From Gelatoporia subvermispora B (lineage: Eukaryota > Basidiomycota > Agaricomycetes > Polyporales > Gelatoporiaceae), in contig KB445829.1 of the NCBI GenBank assembly GCA_000320605.2, forward strand, positions 1 through 64,000: a stretch of DNA of 64,000 bases, in the 5' to 3' direction. Shown here one piece after another: positions 10,055-23,436 of the stretch. The notes beneath the pieces are model-generated. The model saw nothing but the letters and a program-made list of their open reading frames with translations, did no database searches and was not told the origin of the DNA. Numbering within the stretch: position 1 is the stretch's first letter; each line of letters opens with the position of its first letter. Made by a program: the position numbers and the translations under genes.

Positions 10055-13000
10055 AATGTTGGTCCTTCTTGTTCGCAAGAGGCGATAAGCAATCAGTGGC
10101 TGCCATCTTTGCGTGCGGCAATGTTGCGGATATCCCATTGCACAGTCAGTAACTTTGTGTCGCCCGGACTGTTGTATTCTATATCACCGGCATGAATACG
10201 AGTACTATACCTGTTCTGTGCTAGTATACGGTATCGTCCCCCCATTGATAGATGGATGGTGACCCGAGATGTTGTAACCGTGACCAATATTTGTACGAGG
10301 GTAGCGAATATTCGCAATGTATTAAATGGAAATTGGCCATGACCGAGTGTGAACACCCGAACGTCAAGTTGGGTCATATCGAGAACCTGTATAGTCGACG
10401 GTACTGCTGGACAGGGAACATAGCTCCAGTCAACTGTACTGGCAGTTCTCATGGTTCACCGGGGACTCGGAGAAATGCCAACGTCTTGAATGGTAGACAT
10501 TGTTGCAAGTCTCTTCATGTGCTGAAAGGGCCAGGAGGATGGCCCAGCATGAGCGCTGACGAATGCATATCGAACAATCAGTGTCGAATCGTGTTCAATC
10601 ATCACCTTCGGATGTACGCGATCTCTCGAGCAGCGTCTGCTGCAGTCTTCTCCACCATAAGCTGGAGCAAAGCTCACTTTCTCCATGAGTGCGATTCAAG
10701 GCGCCGAGACAACGTCGATAGCCGCCACTGATGGGCCTCCATGCTTCCGATGAGCGCAGACAGCGGAGGACGGGGACAGTGGGCCCGAAATCAACATGTG
10801 TGGACTAGATGTATGGTCAACGCACTATATCAACGGACTTTGTGTGAAGCTACTGTAGCTGACCGGGTTTCAATCAAGGCCTGATATCGGAGACGCCATG
10901 AGGAACAGACAAGTCCGACAGAACTAATTTACGCTGTCAGAATCTCGAGCGTTGCGAGTCATGGGAGATGTTGTAGAAGCTGAAGTGAACCTTTGTTGCA
11001 GCAGTGGAAAGTTCGGCCCCTGCATTCACGAGAAGGGGCCGCGTCCAACGTGTCCGGCCACTTGCCAATCACGGGATACGCCGGCATCTCGGCCCCTACC
11101 GTAAACACAAGTTCTTGACCAAGTTGCCTTTCTAGCTTTCAATTCCTCTCATTGGAAGTACATTTAGAGTTGTTGTTCTTCCCTTCCCTGATCTCTGTTT
11201 CGGCGTTAGTTCCGCGACACTGTGGAGTGAATATACATGGTATTTGTCGAATAAGTCACAAGACGACCTAGTACCTACAACGCGTGACGTCCGATCTAGC
11301 TCCCAGTGAGGGCGTCATGGGTTATGCATGGATGCGGCGAGGGACTCTGTATAGAGAAGCACCGCGAAACCCGAGTAAGCTTTCCAGAATATGATGTCCC
11401 TCGAGCTGTAAAGCGCTCTAACGCTAACTTCGGTACTTCAGTCTTCTCCTTCAACGCTCGTACTCAGACGGACTCAGGTATCAACTGCGAAAGCGCCATT
11501 CGTAGTCAACGTGTCCTTCCTATCTTTCATCTGCATGCTGCCGCCTGCCGGGATGCTGCAGGCGCGGATTGATACACGTGTATCAAGGCCACTGGCTCAT
11601 AACGCAATAGGGCTGCGACACAGATCTTCAGTGCGCGCCTGACAACTTCAGAATTTTGACTTGCCAGTTGTAATTAATGAACCTGCGCCATCTTGCTCGC
11701 CTCCTGGATGCCTCACCACGTAAGTCCGCCCTTCTAGCCGAATCTGACAAAGGTGGAGTCTCACGTACACCGGAAATACTAAATCGATGCTCAGATGCAA
11801 GATCTCTTACAATACACCGTCAGTCTCACATCAGCAAACGCCGTTTCCGCTTGGCCTGCCCTGATGACGCGACCGATTGCTGGTCATAGCACATACTGGG
11901 CGGCGCTACCCTCAGTTTTGCGACATCCTCTTCCTTGGTCGATAGCTGCGTACAGTCAGCCCAACCCATGCTCTTTCCCAAGAGCACACAGATGTATGGC
12001 ATTTATCCAGGAATGGCTTCGCCACACGTAGAGGTCCATGCGCATTTTCAGGCCGGCTTCCTCATTTCAGAGTACCTTGAGTTCTCGTGATGGTTTGAGG
12101 CTATCACTGCACTGAAGATTTTCATAAGAAGATGTCTGCGACCCCGTAGCTCCCGACGTCTTTTCTCCAAGGTGGTTCGTCGACCTCTCTTTGCTTCGTC
12201 ACTGGTCGATCGATTCCTACACCATACTGATCCACCTCGATCTGGTCCGTTGAACTCGACGAGGGGCACGACTTGCACATATGGATGCCTGGGTCACTGC
12301 GATTTCCACTGACTCTGGCATCATACAGGGGTGAATCTACCGGTAAGCCCGTCGATTTTCCCGTCGAGAAAGATAGTTAGCCCTCTGATATACTTGCCTT
12401 GCGGCGATGCTGGTCTCACCTCTGCGGGCACATCAATCAAGAGATGCGGAATGCAATGCCCTAGATGTCCAGAATAGACTGGCGTACTCAGCAAATAACA
12501 TAATATAGCGGTGCTTGCGGAACTGCGCTGAGGATATAGCGTATGTAATACGATGGCGTACAATTGTCCGAGAGATATGTCCAAGACCATGGGTACGCTA
12601 TCCTACTTCTGCCCAGAGCTGTGCAAGGACACCGTCACCAGTGGACTTAGATCGGAATGTACTCTGCTTACACAGGCGTGTAGACGCATGGTATATTTCG
12701 TCTCTGACAATTTGCGCAGGTCTGCCTGCCATCGCACTTCAGCTTGCGGCCTACACGGGAGGTTATCAACATATGCGGCAGGACCTTTCGGGAACATACC
12801 TCTGCAGAATTGACAAGCCATAGGTGTTCTCTTTTTGACGCGTACGACGGGAGAATCTCCGTCTTCGTCGGAAGGATATCGCTCTTGGCCAGATGACTGC
12901 CCAGCGGATGCCTGAAACTCCGATAAACACAGAGTAATTCTGGGCATCACGTTTTACGCACTTGGGTGGAACTCATGATCAGGTGTTCGACAACGAAAGG

Positions 13001-14911
13001 GGCGGGATAGGATAAGCAAACACCAGGATGTATGGACCTTTATATAATCCCGGTCGGGCGGTCTTAAAGTCTCCGGCGAATGAGGATTTTTAACTCACTT
13101 CCGCTCGATATCCCTAGATATAGGTGATACATTCACAGCCAGATTTGACAGGATTGACGGGACCGCCCACCTGTTTTGGGAGTTTGCCTCAGCGAAACTA
13201 TGCCCTTTGCAGGTTAGAGGAGTCGCGCGCACAATCGCGAGAAAATGCATTGGGGCGTGCACGACTCAACATCTTTCCGGGCGTTCAACGAAGTACTCAA
13301 CCAAGATCCCGCGCGCTACATGAAATCTGTAAGCTGCACGCGAAAAGATGCTTTCAACGTGTGCTCGGGGGCTCAACCGCCCGCCGTAGCTTCAATCGTT
13401 CTATGGGGGACGGAGAGCAGTCAAAGGCGTCAAAGCAGGCTGATAATCACAGTCCACCTTCGGGGCCAGGTGACCTCAGCGTGATGCTACCCTTATCAGC
13501 AAAGTAGCGTGGACCGCTTCACTGCAGGATAGGTTTAAGCCTCTTGTGGTCTCGACTGCTAGTATCTCGAGTTGATCTTTGCACTAGTCTGGCAGATCAC
13601 GTCGGTCGAACCCCGCTATCGGCCAGAACGGTATGCATTTGCTAGCGCTGGCGTACAACGACCACAGCAGGGTCACGAGCGTATTCAAGTTCAGGGTGAA
13701 TCGTTGCCCTGAAATGTTTTCATAGGCATCGCCGTCACTCCAAAGTTTGCATGTGCGCATATTTGTGAGACCCGGCAAACAACCAAGGCCGACTACCTGC
13801 GGACCTCGATTATGCTCGTGATGATATCCTGAGGTGCCTTGATCACAGATGTGGCGTTAGAGCTGGCCCCGACTTTTGGGGTGCTTCCTAAGTTCCTTCC
13901 TGATATCCTAGAGTTTTGTCGGAGCTTCGCGGCTAACATGACTTACGAATTACTACGGCCTCGGCCATCGACGCTGTAATTTTCCTCATCGTGATCCAAG
14001 CTCATCGGCCTGCACGCAACACGCAATTTTTGTTCTGCACATCCACGCCGAACACGCGTGACCAATTTTAAGTTTATCCTCTTTGGTAGTGCGGCTGAGA
14101 CTTCTGCACCGGAGAAATTTGTATGTCCGGATGTGGCTTTCGAATTTCTATCTCGGGTGTCTCGTATGTGAACTCAAATCTCCGCGGTATCGGTGGTATC
14201 AAGCTCCATTAACATACCTGATCGTAGAGTGTTCCGTGCATGACTTCCGCAAACAAATTTTAAACATTCGATCGAGCCCCCCCCCGTAACGCGTCGGTGG
14301 GAGCAGTGCAATTGAATCTCAATTGTGTCACCGCGGAAGAGGGACAAGCGGTCCGTCATTGAGGTTTTCCGAATGTTGGAGCAAGGATGGCTGGCTTCGA
14401 CGTTAGATGAGTTCCTCACAACAGAGATTGAAGGCAGGCATTGAGATATAAGAAGTTAGTGGACCCCCATGAATACCGCATGCAGAACACGTTTTACAAG
14501 AGCTATGCTGTTATAGATTATTGCAGGTTAGTCCGGAACGACTTTCGAACTTCGGAAACTCTGCGACTCGTCCGCAGTAGCGCGCTAGTTCTTGCGGTGG
14601 CGCTGCCCCGACCTTCTACGTTACGGCACTGTCAATCTGCAATGGTTCTCGATACAACCGTCTGACATCGTAGACAAATCATGATGTGCATAATCATGGG
14701 TGGAGCTATACATTGTAATAGATGGTACAGTAGATGCAAGTGAGACTCGTAGCGATACAGCAATTTCCGCTGTGCACACCAAGCACAAGCTGAAATTCGG
14801 AAATGAGAACATATATGCATAGAAGGAGCCGAGTTGCATGACCACTCAGATGGAGTACAGACACAACATCTCCGCGTTGCATCCAGCCGCCGTTGAGACA
14901 CCGATCAGCTA
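10055..14911. other. 4.9-kb gene-poor stretch
   Basis: I read both strands and found only short open frames with no family motif and no frame-consistent exon chain. I saw no terminal repeats, tRNA or simple repeat large enough to call, and no relic of the MATH, hydrolase or MDR genes found elsewhere in the window. Confidence 0.5.
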
Positions 14912-17302
14912 TCACAAAGTGAGCGTATCTTTGTGACCTTTCTCGCTTTCCACTTCCCCGGGAATTTCATCGAGCTTTGAACCGACGGTCACAATGAGCA
15001 CATGCCCGGACGCCAAGGTACTGCAAGGCGCTCTACTCACCTTATCGAGGTCATGCAGACTGGATTCAATGATTTTAACCGCACGATCCAAGTCACTCTC
15101 GCTAATAACAAGAGGCGGGGCAAACCGTATGCTATGAAAATTAATTAGCGCCAAGTGCAACCGGAGAGTGTGTCTATAAACACTTACATGTTCACATGCG
15201 TCGGCTTCGCAAGCACGCCTCTGCTTTTCAGCAGCAGACACAGCTGCCAGGCTGTGCGTCCACGCGCGCTCTGGTGCTCATCAATGACCACGGCGTTCAG
15301 GAGCCCGCGTCCGCGAACTTCTGTCACAAGCGGGGAGTTGATCGCTCGCACTGCGCGCCGGAAGCGCTCGCCGAGCGCCTCGGCCCGCGCCGCGAGCTTC
15401 TCTTCCACCAGCACGTCGAGCGCCGCCATAGCTACTGCACAACCCAACGGGTTACTAGATGGGACGGAGACAGGTGTAAATATATTTAGCAGCGGGACGA
15501 TGCGGTAGCAGAGGACGGACACCTACCCGCCGTATGTACTCCCGTGCTCGCCTGGCTGAATGCACAGCATGATGTCCTTGTCCGCAAGGACGGCAGATAC
15601 GGGATATACTGAAAGCCGCTGTCAGTAGGAATCGCCTTCAGCAGATATGGCCTACCCCCTCCAGAGAGCGCTTTCCCGAGAAGGACGATATCCGGTCGGA
15701 TATTGTCGTGCTCGAAGCACATCATCTTTCCAGTCCGGCAAAGTCCCTGCACTCGCGGTCAAGTAAGCCCCGTGATTGCAGGACCCGCAACCTTGCACTT
15801 ACCGTCTGGATCTCATCACAGATCAACAGCACATTGTGGCGCGTACAGAGCTCGCGGACTTGCGCCAGGTATCCCTCGGGAGGAACAACGATACTGCAGA
15901 TCGACGTAAGGGAGAACGGTTCGGTTATGCACCGCAAAATTTTTGCTTACCCCGCCTCGCCCTGAATGGGCTCAATGAGGAATGCAGCCGTGTTCTTCCC
16001 ATGCAGCTCCAATGCACGTTCGAGATCCTCGATCACGCCGTATCGGATTTCCCGAACTTCGCCGTTGTCCTCGAAGGTCGGACCGACGCCGCGAAGATAT
16101 GGTCCGAACCCGGTTCGGCTCTCAGGATCAGTGCTCATGCTGCCCGATCGTCAGCGTCCGCTGTGTAATCGAGGAGAGGGCACTGCGTCATCACACCTAA
16201 TTACGCCGAGCGTGCGCCCATGGAAGTTGCCTACTGCGCTGAAAATACGCGCGGCACCGTCGGGCACGCATTTCTTCTGATACGCCCACTTGCGTGCGAG
16301 CTTCAGGCCGGTCTCAACTGCCTCTGCGCCCGTGTTCATAGGCAGAACCATGTCGTATCCGAACATCGCCGTCACCTTCTGTGCAAAGCGGCCAAAGACC
16401 GAATTGTAGAAGGCACGTGAGGAGAGCGTCAGCTTCTGCGCCTGCTCAGTAAGAGCTGCCACAATCTTCGGGTGACAATGTCCTTGGTTCACCGCGCTAC
16501 GTTTGGGCAGAATTCTTCATCAAAACACAACAAACAAACAGGATACCGGCGCGTTACGTACGAGTATGCTGAAAGCATGTCAATGTACTCTCGGCCTTCG
16601 GGGTCCCATACTCTGATTGTATGTCAGACCTCGATCGAGGGGCTGTGAAATGGGACGTACTTCGCGCCTTTCGCGGACTCGAACACGATAGGGAGGGGGT
16701 GATAGCTAGATAGCTACATGTCAGAACCGTCCGACGTAGAGGATACTCCAACAGGTAGCCTGATAACGTAAAGCCGGGGCCTTTACAGGGGTGCGGCCCT
16801 GCTTCTGTACCTGCACCTTCTCTCGCAATAGACAGTAGGCACATAGGAGGACAGCGAAGCAGAGAGATCCGAGACGGAAGCTATCGGCCAATCCGCGGTA
16901 GTACTCGTCTGTATTCGCCTGCTGCGGGCTGAGAATAGGTCGCAACTGGCCAAGCAGAAGCTGCTCAGTCATCGCTTTCATTTATAATAGCAGGGTCCCA
17001 AGGAGCACAATCACTACACCGCTCGCGGCAGACGATCCGAACGCACAGCGTCAACTTCCTCTGTATCTCCAAGCGCTAGGGCCGGCGGGCGGCGGGCACA
17101 TGGCTGCTGCGAGTGACGACAAGCTGAATAATCAGACAGTTACTCACTTGTGTGCGCCGTGCTCGTGCTCGAGTCTGATGATATCTCCCGAGTTGATGTG
17201 CACATCTCCCCCTGCCCGTGCGATTGCGGGATTAGTGCGCTTGGTCGCACCGTTCGTCTTCTGCTCAGCGGCAGTGGTCGGAGTGATGGTAGAGGGCGCC
17301 AT
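14912..17302 (-). CDS. CAR2: Ornithine aminotransferase
   Basis: A PLP-dependent class III aminotransferase that converts ornithine and 2-oxoglutarate to glutamate semialdehyde and glutamate in arginine catabolism. It is usually cytosolic in fungi, and no mitochondrial presequence is visible here. The start at 17302 gives [15 protein letters not shown] and then LEHEHGAHK. Next come [28 protein letters not shown], the cofactor region [48 protein letters not shown] and [12 protein letters not shown] with the Schiff-base Lys. [32 protein letters not shown] and IRFAPPLVI follow. The last exon ends [14 protein letters not shown] and stops at 14912; it is reached by an intron starting GTGAGT after DLDK. 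About eight or nine introns are present and every core motif is kept, so it looks functional. Confidence 0.95.
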
Positions 17303-17916
17303 TGTAGATCGAAATCAATAATCAAAGTCAAGTTCGTTGTAGATGGGCGCAGACAGGTGTGAAGTGTGCGGATGAGCTGGATGAGCTGGACGGTGGACGA
17401 GAAGCAAGAGCGAAAGCCACTGTGGCGCCGTCTGAGTCGGTATGACTAGCTCGGTTCCCCAGAAAGGTAATATCCGGGCGGATCATATGTCGGGACCCAA
17501 CCTCTTTCTACCCGTCCAATGTTATGACCACACAGGTGGCCTCATGAGCGTCGAACACTGGTCTCTCGGTCGTGCTCAACGGTCAGCTGTTTCGCCGCGT
17601 GAACGCCGACAAGCCTAGGCGCCATGCGCCAGAAACGAAATGAGACGGCGTCACGGAAAGTAAGTGCCAACGACTGTACAGATAAAACTGAGAAGTACTA
17701 CGAATTCCAGAACTGTTGTACACTCCGTATTAAAATAAAACATAGTCTATCGAGATAGTGTGCGGCTTCATGTAACGCTATCAGCACCGTAGATCCCGTA
17801 CCAGAAGCCCAGCTGATCAATGCAGCGAAGTCGGCATGCCAAAACGTGCTCGCGAACCCCGCCCGATCAGCCCAGGCTAGACACACCTCCCCAGAACGCA
17901 GAAGAAAATATGGAGT
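17303..17916. other. Intergenic between OAT start and PFA3 stop
   Basis: Contains the OAT 5' flank and the 3' end of the palmitoyltransferase gene. I see no additional gene. Confidence 0.5.
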
Positions 17917-19946
17917 TCATTGGAACTCCTTGGGCCACTCCTTCCTTGGTCTCCATCGACCGTCCTCGTCGAAGCGCGGATTGACGGGATACGCCAAGCC
18001 GTTGGCTGGGCTGCAGCCCAACGGGACTGCGAGGGCGACACAAGGAATGGTCAGGCTCCTCCGGAAGGCGGAGGACGAACGGAGATATTAAGATACGTAG
18101 GGGCTTACGGAACCATTCCCAGATGTGGGTGCCCATCACGGACTCCCAGTTCTTCCGCCGGCTGCCGAGCCACCAAATGTTTCCCTCGGTATTGGGGTTC
18201 CCCCACTCCGCGTCCCACTGTTTCTTCGTTCGTCGTCGGGCACTGAAGCAAAGGTTCAGAAGGGAAGTGATGCAGGAAGGTTATTTGCTCACCCAATTTC
18301 GTACCAGGCGAACATACGCCCGAGTACGTGCTTCTCACGCTCCTTCATGCGACGCACACCAAGCGACTCGACCGTCGTTTGGTTGAGCATAATCAAATAA
18401 ACATGAGAGGCAAGTAGAGCGAAGGTGAAGAGCGCGAATAACGCCGCTCTGCGCACACGGTGAACCAGACATATCACAAACGCAGGAATCCCAAACTTAC
18501 AATGCAACGATGACGATTTCCTGCGCGTCAAGATCCACGCCTCCATCATTCCCCTCCTTGATGAGTTGTGCTAGAAGGGTTGCGAATGTCCATATGCAAA
18601 ATATCATAGCCCATTGTACGAAGTTCATGAAGTACTGCAGCTATGTCAGCGAAGTGTTGCTCCAATATATTTGTATCTCACCTTGTAATTTCGTGCCCCG
18701 ACGCACTGACCAACCCCTACAAGCAGAAACTCATAAGCATGAATCAGACACATAATCATTATCCACCTACATGGGCAGTGATGATCGTACCTGAGGACAC
18801 ACTGTATAATATGAGCGGGATGCCGTCCGGAGGCGTCTACAACCAATACTCACTGTACCGCACGCTCGACAATGATGCGCCCTTGGCGGCTTAACAATCC
18901 CGTCGCGCCGGCAGTATCGATGCTCAGGGAGTAACTGAGGGGTCATTGGGGGTCGTCGTGTATATTTCATAGGCAGAGGCGGAGGGGCAATAATTGCATT
19001 GCCGTTGCCGTTGCCATTAGTGTGGGCGTTAATATTAGACTTGTTGGTATGTCTCCTCTCATTACGGGGTGGCTGCGAGGGCGCGGTGGCATCTGCTGTC
19101 CGTCCGGCACGTGCAGCACGCACAGGGGGTATCGCATCTGTCATGCCGGTATTCTCCTCGCCTTGGCCTACAATAGAAATCAGCAGGACGGTGGCGCATC
19201 GGTAGACATGCGTGCGCACCTTCATTTTGGTCGTGCTTTTCTGGAATATGTGCGGCAGGTGGTGGAAATATCGCGTGTCTACCACTTGCACTGCGATGGG
19301 AATGGGCGTGGGAGCGGGTCCGCTCACGCCGAGGGGGCGGTTGCGGTGGTCCATTCTCGTATTCCCCGCCGCCGATATCACTGGCACTATCTGATTCCCA
19401 CCATTGCGGTACAGGGTTATTCGAGACCGGTTGGGGGGACTTTGGCACGTGCTGCACTGACAGGTCAGAATGCTGATCAAATGCATGAATGGGAGGATGA
19501 GGCTGACCTCGGCAGCAACACCTGGTGATGTGAGGACCACCTAATGACCGGTAAGAGTGAGAACGTAGGGGATTCGGGCGGACTGACCCGCTCGTACGAC
19601 CAAAGCATCAGCAACCCCAAAATGCAGAACACCACAAGGAAAGCAACTAGGAACGGTCAGCACATGAGTCTCATATTGATTCCATTCAACACGTACTGCC
19701 TATCCCTCTCCCTCCAAGCTCCCCAGAGTCTCCACGGATCATCCGCACGCAGAACCGGCCGATGTACACGTAGAACGTGTAGGCGATGATCCCGAGCGTC
19801 ATGCCCACCGCGAGCTTGCGCACGATCCATGGTTGCGGCTTCTCGCGACGGGCAGCGCGACGGTCGCGCGACTTTGCAGCGGCCTCCTCGACCATGCCGC
19901 AACATTGGTGGTCCCTATCGGCGTTCGTACGACCATCATCGGCCAT
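17917..19946 (-). CDS. PFA3: DHHC palmitoyltransferase, PFA3-like
   Basis: DHHC enzymes transfer palmitate to cysteines of membrane proteins; yeast Pfa3 acts at the vacuole on Vac8. The start at 19946 opens MADDGRTNADRD, followed by a basic stretch and a helix VGMTLGIIAYTFYVYIG. The cysteine-rich domain is split by introns: HRYCRRDGIVKPPRAHHC, CGT|CVLRYDHHCPW|VGQCVGARNYK. Splicing restores the canonical DHHCPW across a GTAGGT...TTGTAG intron. Downstream are the TTVESLGVRRM segment, matching the TTxE motif, then NTEGNIWWLGSRRKNWESVM and GTHIWEWF, which resemble the Pfa3 C-terminal NWQDIMGTSWLEWI. The chain ends RPRKEWPKEFQ at 17917. The N-terminal exons contain low-complexity Gly/Asn/Pro stretches. 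The PFA3 assignment rests on this tail; another DHHC subfamily remains possible. Confidence 0.88.
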
Positions 19947-20533
19947 GTAACTTGAAGGGGAGTTCAGAGTGCCACTCCTCGGCGGCTTATCCTACATTGA
20001 TTTCGTCAACGTCAATGCCCGTCAGCTCGAGGTCGATTTTCGCATATTGTTTGGTTGGACGCACCTTTGCGTCGCTACGCGAGAAAAGATAGAGACAAAA
20101 GTACAAGGTGGAGAGGCTTGGGAATGGAGTGAATTCCTCTTGAAGTTTCCGCCACCGCCGCAGTCAGTGAGGTCACCGCGTGGGTTGTTCCCAATCAAGT
20201 CTACGGTGTTTGAGGAAGACATGATCGGATAAATCGAACCGGACTTAGCCGAATCGCAACGGAGTGAACCACTGAGTGGTGCATAAATGAACCCAAGTCC
20301 GAACCTCGGCAGGGCGAACCACTGGGCATCGTACAAGTGAACCGATCCGAACTGCGTCAGCCCCGGGCCGCAGTCATCGCGCACACGCTTGCCGTTCTGC
20401 CGCCTTGCTCAGAAGAGCGACGGAATCTAAAGACCTTATCCTGGCTTCTACCATTGCAAGTCTTCGCAGTGCGCTCTGGGACAGGTCCTTCTTCCTCGGA
20501 ACTGCTCTTATACTCGTCACAACCGTGTGGATA
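19947..20533. other. Divergent intergenic region, PFA3/DCN1
   Basis: Promoter region for PFA3 (minus) and DCN1 (plus). It contains an imperfect repeat of CGAACC / AACCACTG around 20230-20345. No open frame of note. Confidence 0.4.
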
Positions 20534-21884
20534 ATGGTGAGGAACCCGTACTCAGCCCCGCAGACCTGCGATGATATCTAACGAGCTCGGGGCTGTCTTC
20601 GATTGCTTGTTACACGTAATCCGTGCTGTATCAGTCTAGATCTAAGTCGAAAACAAATGATAGGCAGATGGAGGAGCGGGTTGCGCAGTTCTGCGGTATC
20701 ACGGGTGCATCGTACGTCTTCCGCCCCCCGATCCCGGATCGCGAGCTGACGGGGGTCGCACGGCGCATACAGCACGACCAACGCGCGGCGCTTCATCGAG
20801 AAATTCCGAGGGCTCGAGCCCGCGCTGAACGCGTACTACAACGACCCGAACGCGCTGAGCTCGCAGCGGGGGACGCCGGGCGCGTCCACGAGCAAGCTCG
20901 CCGACTTGTTCAACAAGTACAAGGGTGCGTCCCGCCTCCCGCGCCGTGTACCGCGCTGACGGATCCCTCGTGCGGCGTGTGTCAGACCCGGATGGCGAGG
21001 ACATCGGCGTGGACGGGACGATCAAGTTCTGCGAGGACCTGAGCGTGAACCCGGAGGACGTCGTCCTACTCGCCGTCGCGTACGAACTGAAGTCGCCCCG
21101 CATGGGCGAGTGGTCGCGGAAGGGGTGGGTAGACGGATGGAAAGCCTTGGGGTGCGCTGCTGTTATAATAGACCGCTTAATTCTCCGCTGATCACACCTG
21201 TTCACCAGCGCCGACACGATCGCCGCGATGAAGAGCGCGCTCGACCGATTGCGTCTCCAGCTTGCGCAGGATCCGCAGTACTTCCAGCAAGTGTACAATT
21301 ACACATTCGAGTTCTCGCGCCCGCAGGGGCAGCGCAGTCTCGGTGCGTGAATCCGCCTATTCCCAGCACGTGAGGGGCTTTATGTGCGAACTCTTCGTTT
21401 TTCGCAGGTTTGGACATGGCGCAGGCATTTTGGGCCTTGCTGATTCCACATGGGCTGCAGGGTGGTGCGCTTGCGCACGTGAACACGCCCAATGACGATG
21501 GGGACGAAGAAATGGACGATGGGGAAGGCTGGAAGCCACAGTATCTCGAGTGGTGGTTCGAGTTCCTGAACGAGAAGGGCGGCAAGGGCGTCAGCAAAGA
21601 TACTTGGCAGATGGTCAGTCTCCCATCCCATCTTCGTGCTTGCCCCCTACCCGTTATGTGCTGTCTGCGGCCATCGATGACTTACTTCATCATCCGGCGC
21701 AGTTCCTCGAGTTCGTGCGCACGATCGATGCGCGCTTCCAGAAGTACGACACAGAGGGTACGCCGCCTGACCCACCCATCCGTAATCTGTCATACAGGCT
21801 CTAACACCCCCGGTTGCAGCGGCGTGGCCGTCAACGCTGGACGATTTCGTCGAGTACGCGCGCGGGCGGCTAGGCGCGTCGTGA
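20534..21884 (+). CDS. DCN1: DCN1, NEDD8 ligase for cullins
   Basis: Dcn1 binds cullins and Ubc12 and promotes cullin neddylation, activating SCF and other cullin-RING ligases. Eight exons (20534-20536, 20635-20711, 20773-20924, 20986-21151, 21209-21342, 21408-21613, 21703-21757, 21820-21884) sum to 858 nt, exactly 285 residues. Residues 1-50 form the UBA-like domain (VAQFCGITGAS, ARRFIEKFR, LNAYYND). The potentiating domain contains DPDGEDIGVDGTIKFCEDL, AYELKSPRMGEW, FSRPQGQRSLGLDMAQAFW and WWFEFLNEKG. The chain ends TLDDFVEYARGRLGAS. The first coding exon is only the ATG, before GTGAGG, with a CTAAC branch-point candidate at 20578-20582. Without it the next in-frame ATG (20668) would give a protein 11 residues shorter. 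Confidence 0.92.
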
Positions 21885-22469
21885 GGCCTTCGCGGCGCGT
21901 AGCGCGCGACATAGTGCCTCTACGGCGCGATCCTCTGCGCTCTTCGCGTCCGGCCCCGTAGCTGGATCTGCGCTCACAGAAGACTTCCTTAGATGGATGT
22001 ATCTCGAGATGTACCGGCAGATATAGTAATGTACAGGATGTGTACGATCTCGTCGTCGCGCCGCTCCCCCTCCTTCGGCTCGCGGTGCCCACACAACTCT
22101 CTCGCGGTCAAATATAGCCATAAAGACCTCTCAGCGCCGATCGTACCACTCTGCACGGTCCAGCTCCTATCGCCGGCTGGGCTGCTTCCAGGCTGCCTGG
22201 GCGCGGTCTCTCGGGCTCGCTTCCGCTGCAAGGAGGCAGGTGCGGCAGATCGCGCTGAATCACACCTTATGTCGCAGTCTATTCGACGTGCTAGAAGGGA
22301 GGCAGTCTGGGAACTTGAGTGTACGGCAACGCGTTCACGTAGACCTCGGAGGCGAGGCGCGGGTCTTGGCTGTGCGTCGGGGCGGCTAGGTAGGACATGA
22401 TCCTCTGAACGGCACCTCGGGACAGCCTCCGGTCGTGTGCGTTGACACTCGTAGATTGTCTCCTGCCGG

Positions 22470-22830
22470 TCACGAAAGCGGTTCGACGGACAGCAGTGAA
22501 GGCAGGAATGCGGACGACTTGACGAGCGACAGGCGGGGGTAGGCCGCGGATGCTGCCACGGCTGAGAGCACGCGTTGTGCATTGCTAAAATTTCGGAGGT
22601 GTGAGCGGGGCCACTCAATTTGTCCGAGGCTCTGTGGGCGCCCACCTCCGTGCGACGCGCAAAACGACCTCTGTGCCGTCTTCTGCGACCCAGAGAATAT
22701 CGATATACGTGTTCGCCGCCACGAGACCAAAGGTTTGGGACAGCGCGTCCTGGAGGGCTTTTCTCAGGGTAAGTGCGTCCGTGTTCGGAGGCGAGACGGA
22801 GAAGCGGATGTAATGGTTCGCGGGCTCCAT
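22470..22830 (-). CDS. RNase P/MRP subunit, Rpp14/Pop5/Pop8 type
   Basis: A small protein of the ribonuclease P and RNase MRP complexes, which process pre-tRNA and pre-rRNA. Two exons (22830-22646 and 22584-22470) joined by a 61-nt intron total 300 nt, a 99-residue protein. It begins MEPANHYIRFSVSPP, continues LRKALQDALSQTFG and YIDILWVAEDGTEVVLRVAR, and crosses the intron into SNAQRVLSAVAA. The HYIRF strand, the alternating helix and the LRV strand give the Rpp14/Pop5 fold pattern. I cannot separate Rpp14 from Pop8 or Pop5 by eye, so no symbol is given. It lies tail to tail with DCN1. Confidence 0.8.
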
Positions 22831-23304
22831 TTTGTCGCCGGGCTAGTGTCTGGCGCGTAATTTGTCTACAACAAGTTAACGATGGTCCGGTAGCGTGATA
22901 TGAGGATGTTGAAGGCGGAGATGTTAGTGGTGGATCCAAGTGCAAGATGCCGACTAGCGACTTCGCTGGAATTGAAGGCGAAGAAAACAAATTCTCGCGA
23001 GCAGGTTGAAGGTGTGGGCGCTCGATAGCGCGGCGGCCCGCGCGGCTCCGGAGACATGGGATAGGACTTGCTTGTCGGCTGTCCCCTTGCTCTGCCCCGA
23101 CGAGGAGGAAAAGGAGGGATTGAAGGTTTGTATTTTTTCGGACACGCCGTATGAACTGCAGGTGTTATATACGTACTACATTGAGGATAACTAGGGTTAA
23201 TCTATAACACCTTGCGTGCTACCGCCGTGTAACAAAAGCGTCACCAGTCGTTTGTCTCAGGTCTGTCGATATCCACAGTTCAGCCAGAACTCACTGCTCA
23301 CCGG

Positions 23305-23436
23305 TCACCCCTGCAGCACAGACATCTCCTCGCATAGCTCCCATACGTCATGCACATATTCCGCATACAGCTCTCGCAGCTGCTGTCGCGACGCCAAATA
23401 GTGCAGGAAGGCCGTGTTCGTCACCGAGCCGGTCAT
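23305..23436 (-). other. Short coding-like stretch, possible C-terminal fragment
   Basis: A 43-residue open frame reads MTGSVTNTAFLHYLASRQQ and continues LRELYAEYVHDVWELCEEM, an amphipathic helix with coding-like composition. A TAG sits directly before the ATG, with LRNAFVTLPVLEKM upstream in the same frame, so this may be the end of a gene broken by a stop or an exon whose splice site I could not place. No family recognised. Confidence 0.3.

Noticed and set aside
21989..22990. 333-codon minus-strand open frame
   Set aside because: It overlaps the spliced RNase P/MRP subunit gene in another frame and the DCN1 3' flank. Composition is Arg/Ser/Pro-rich and no family motif is present.
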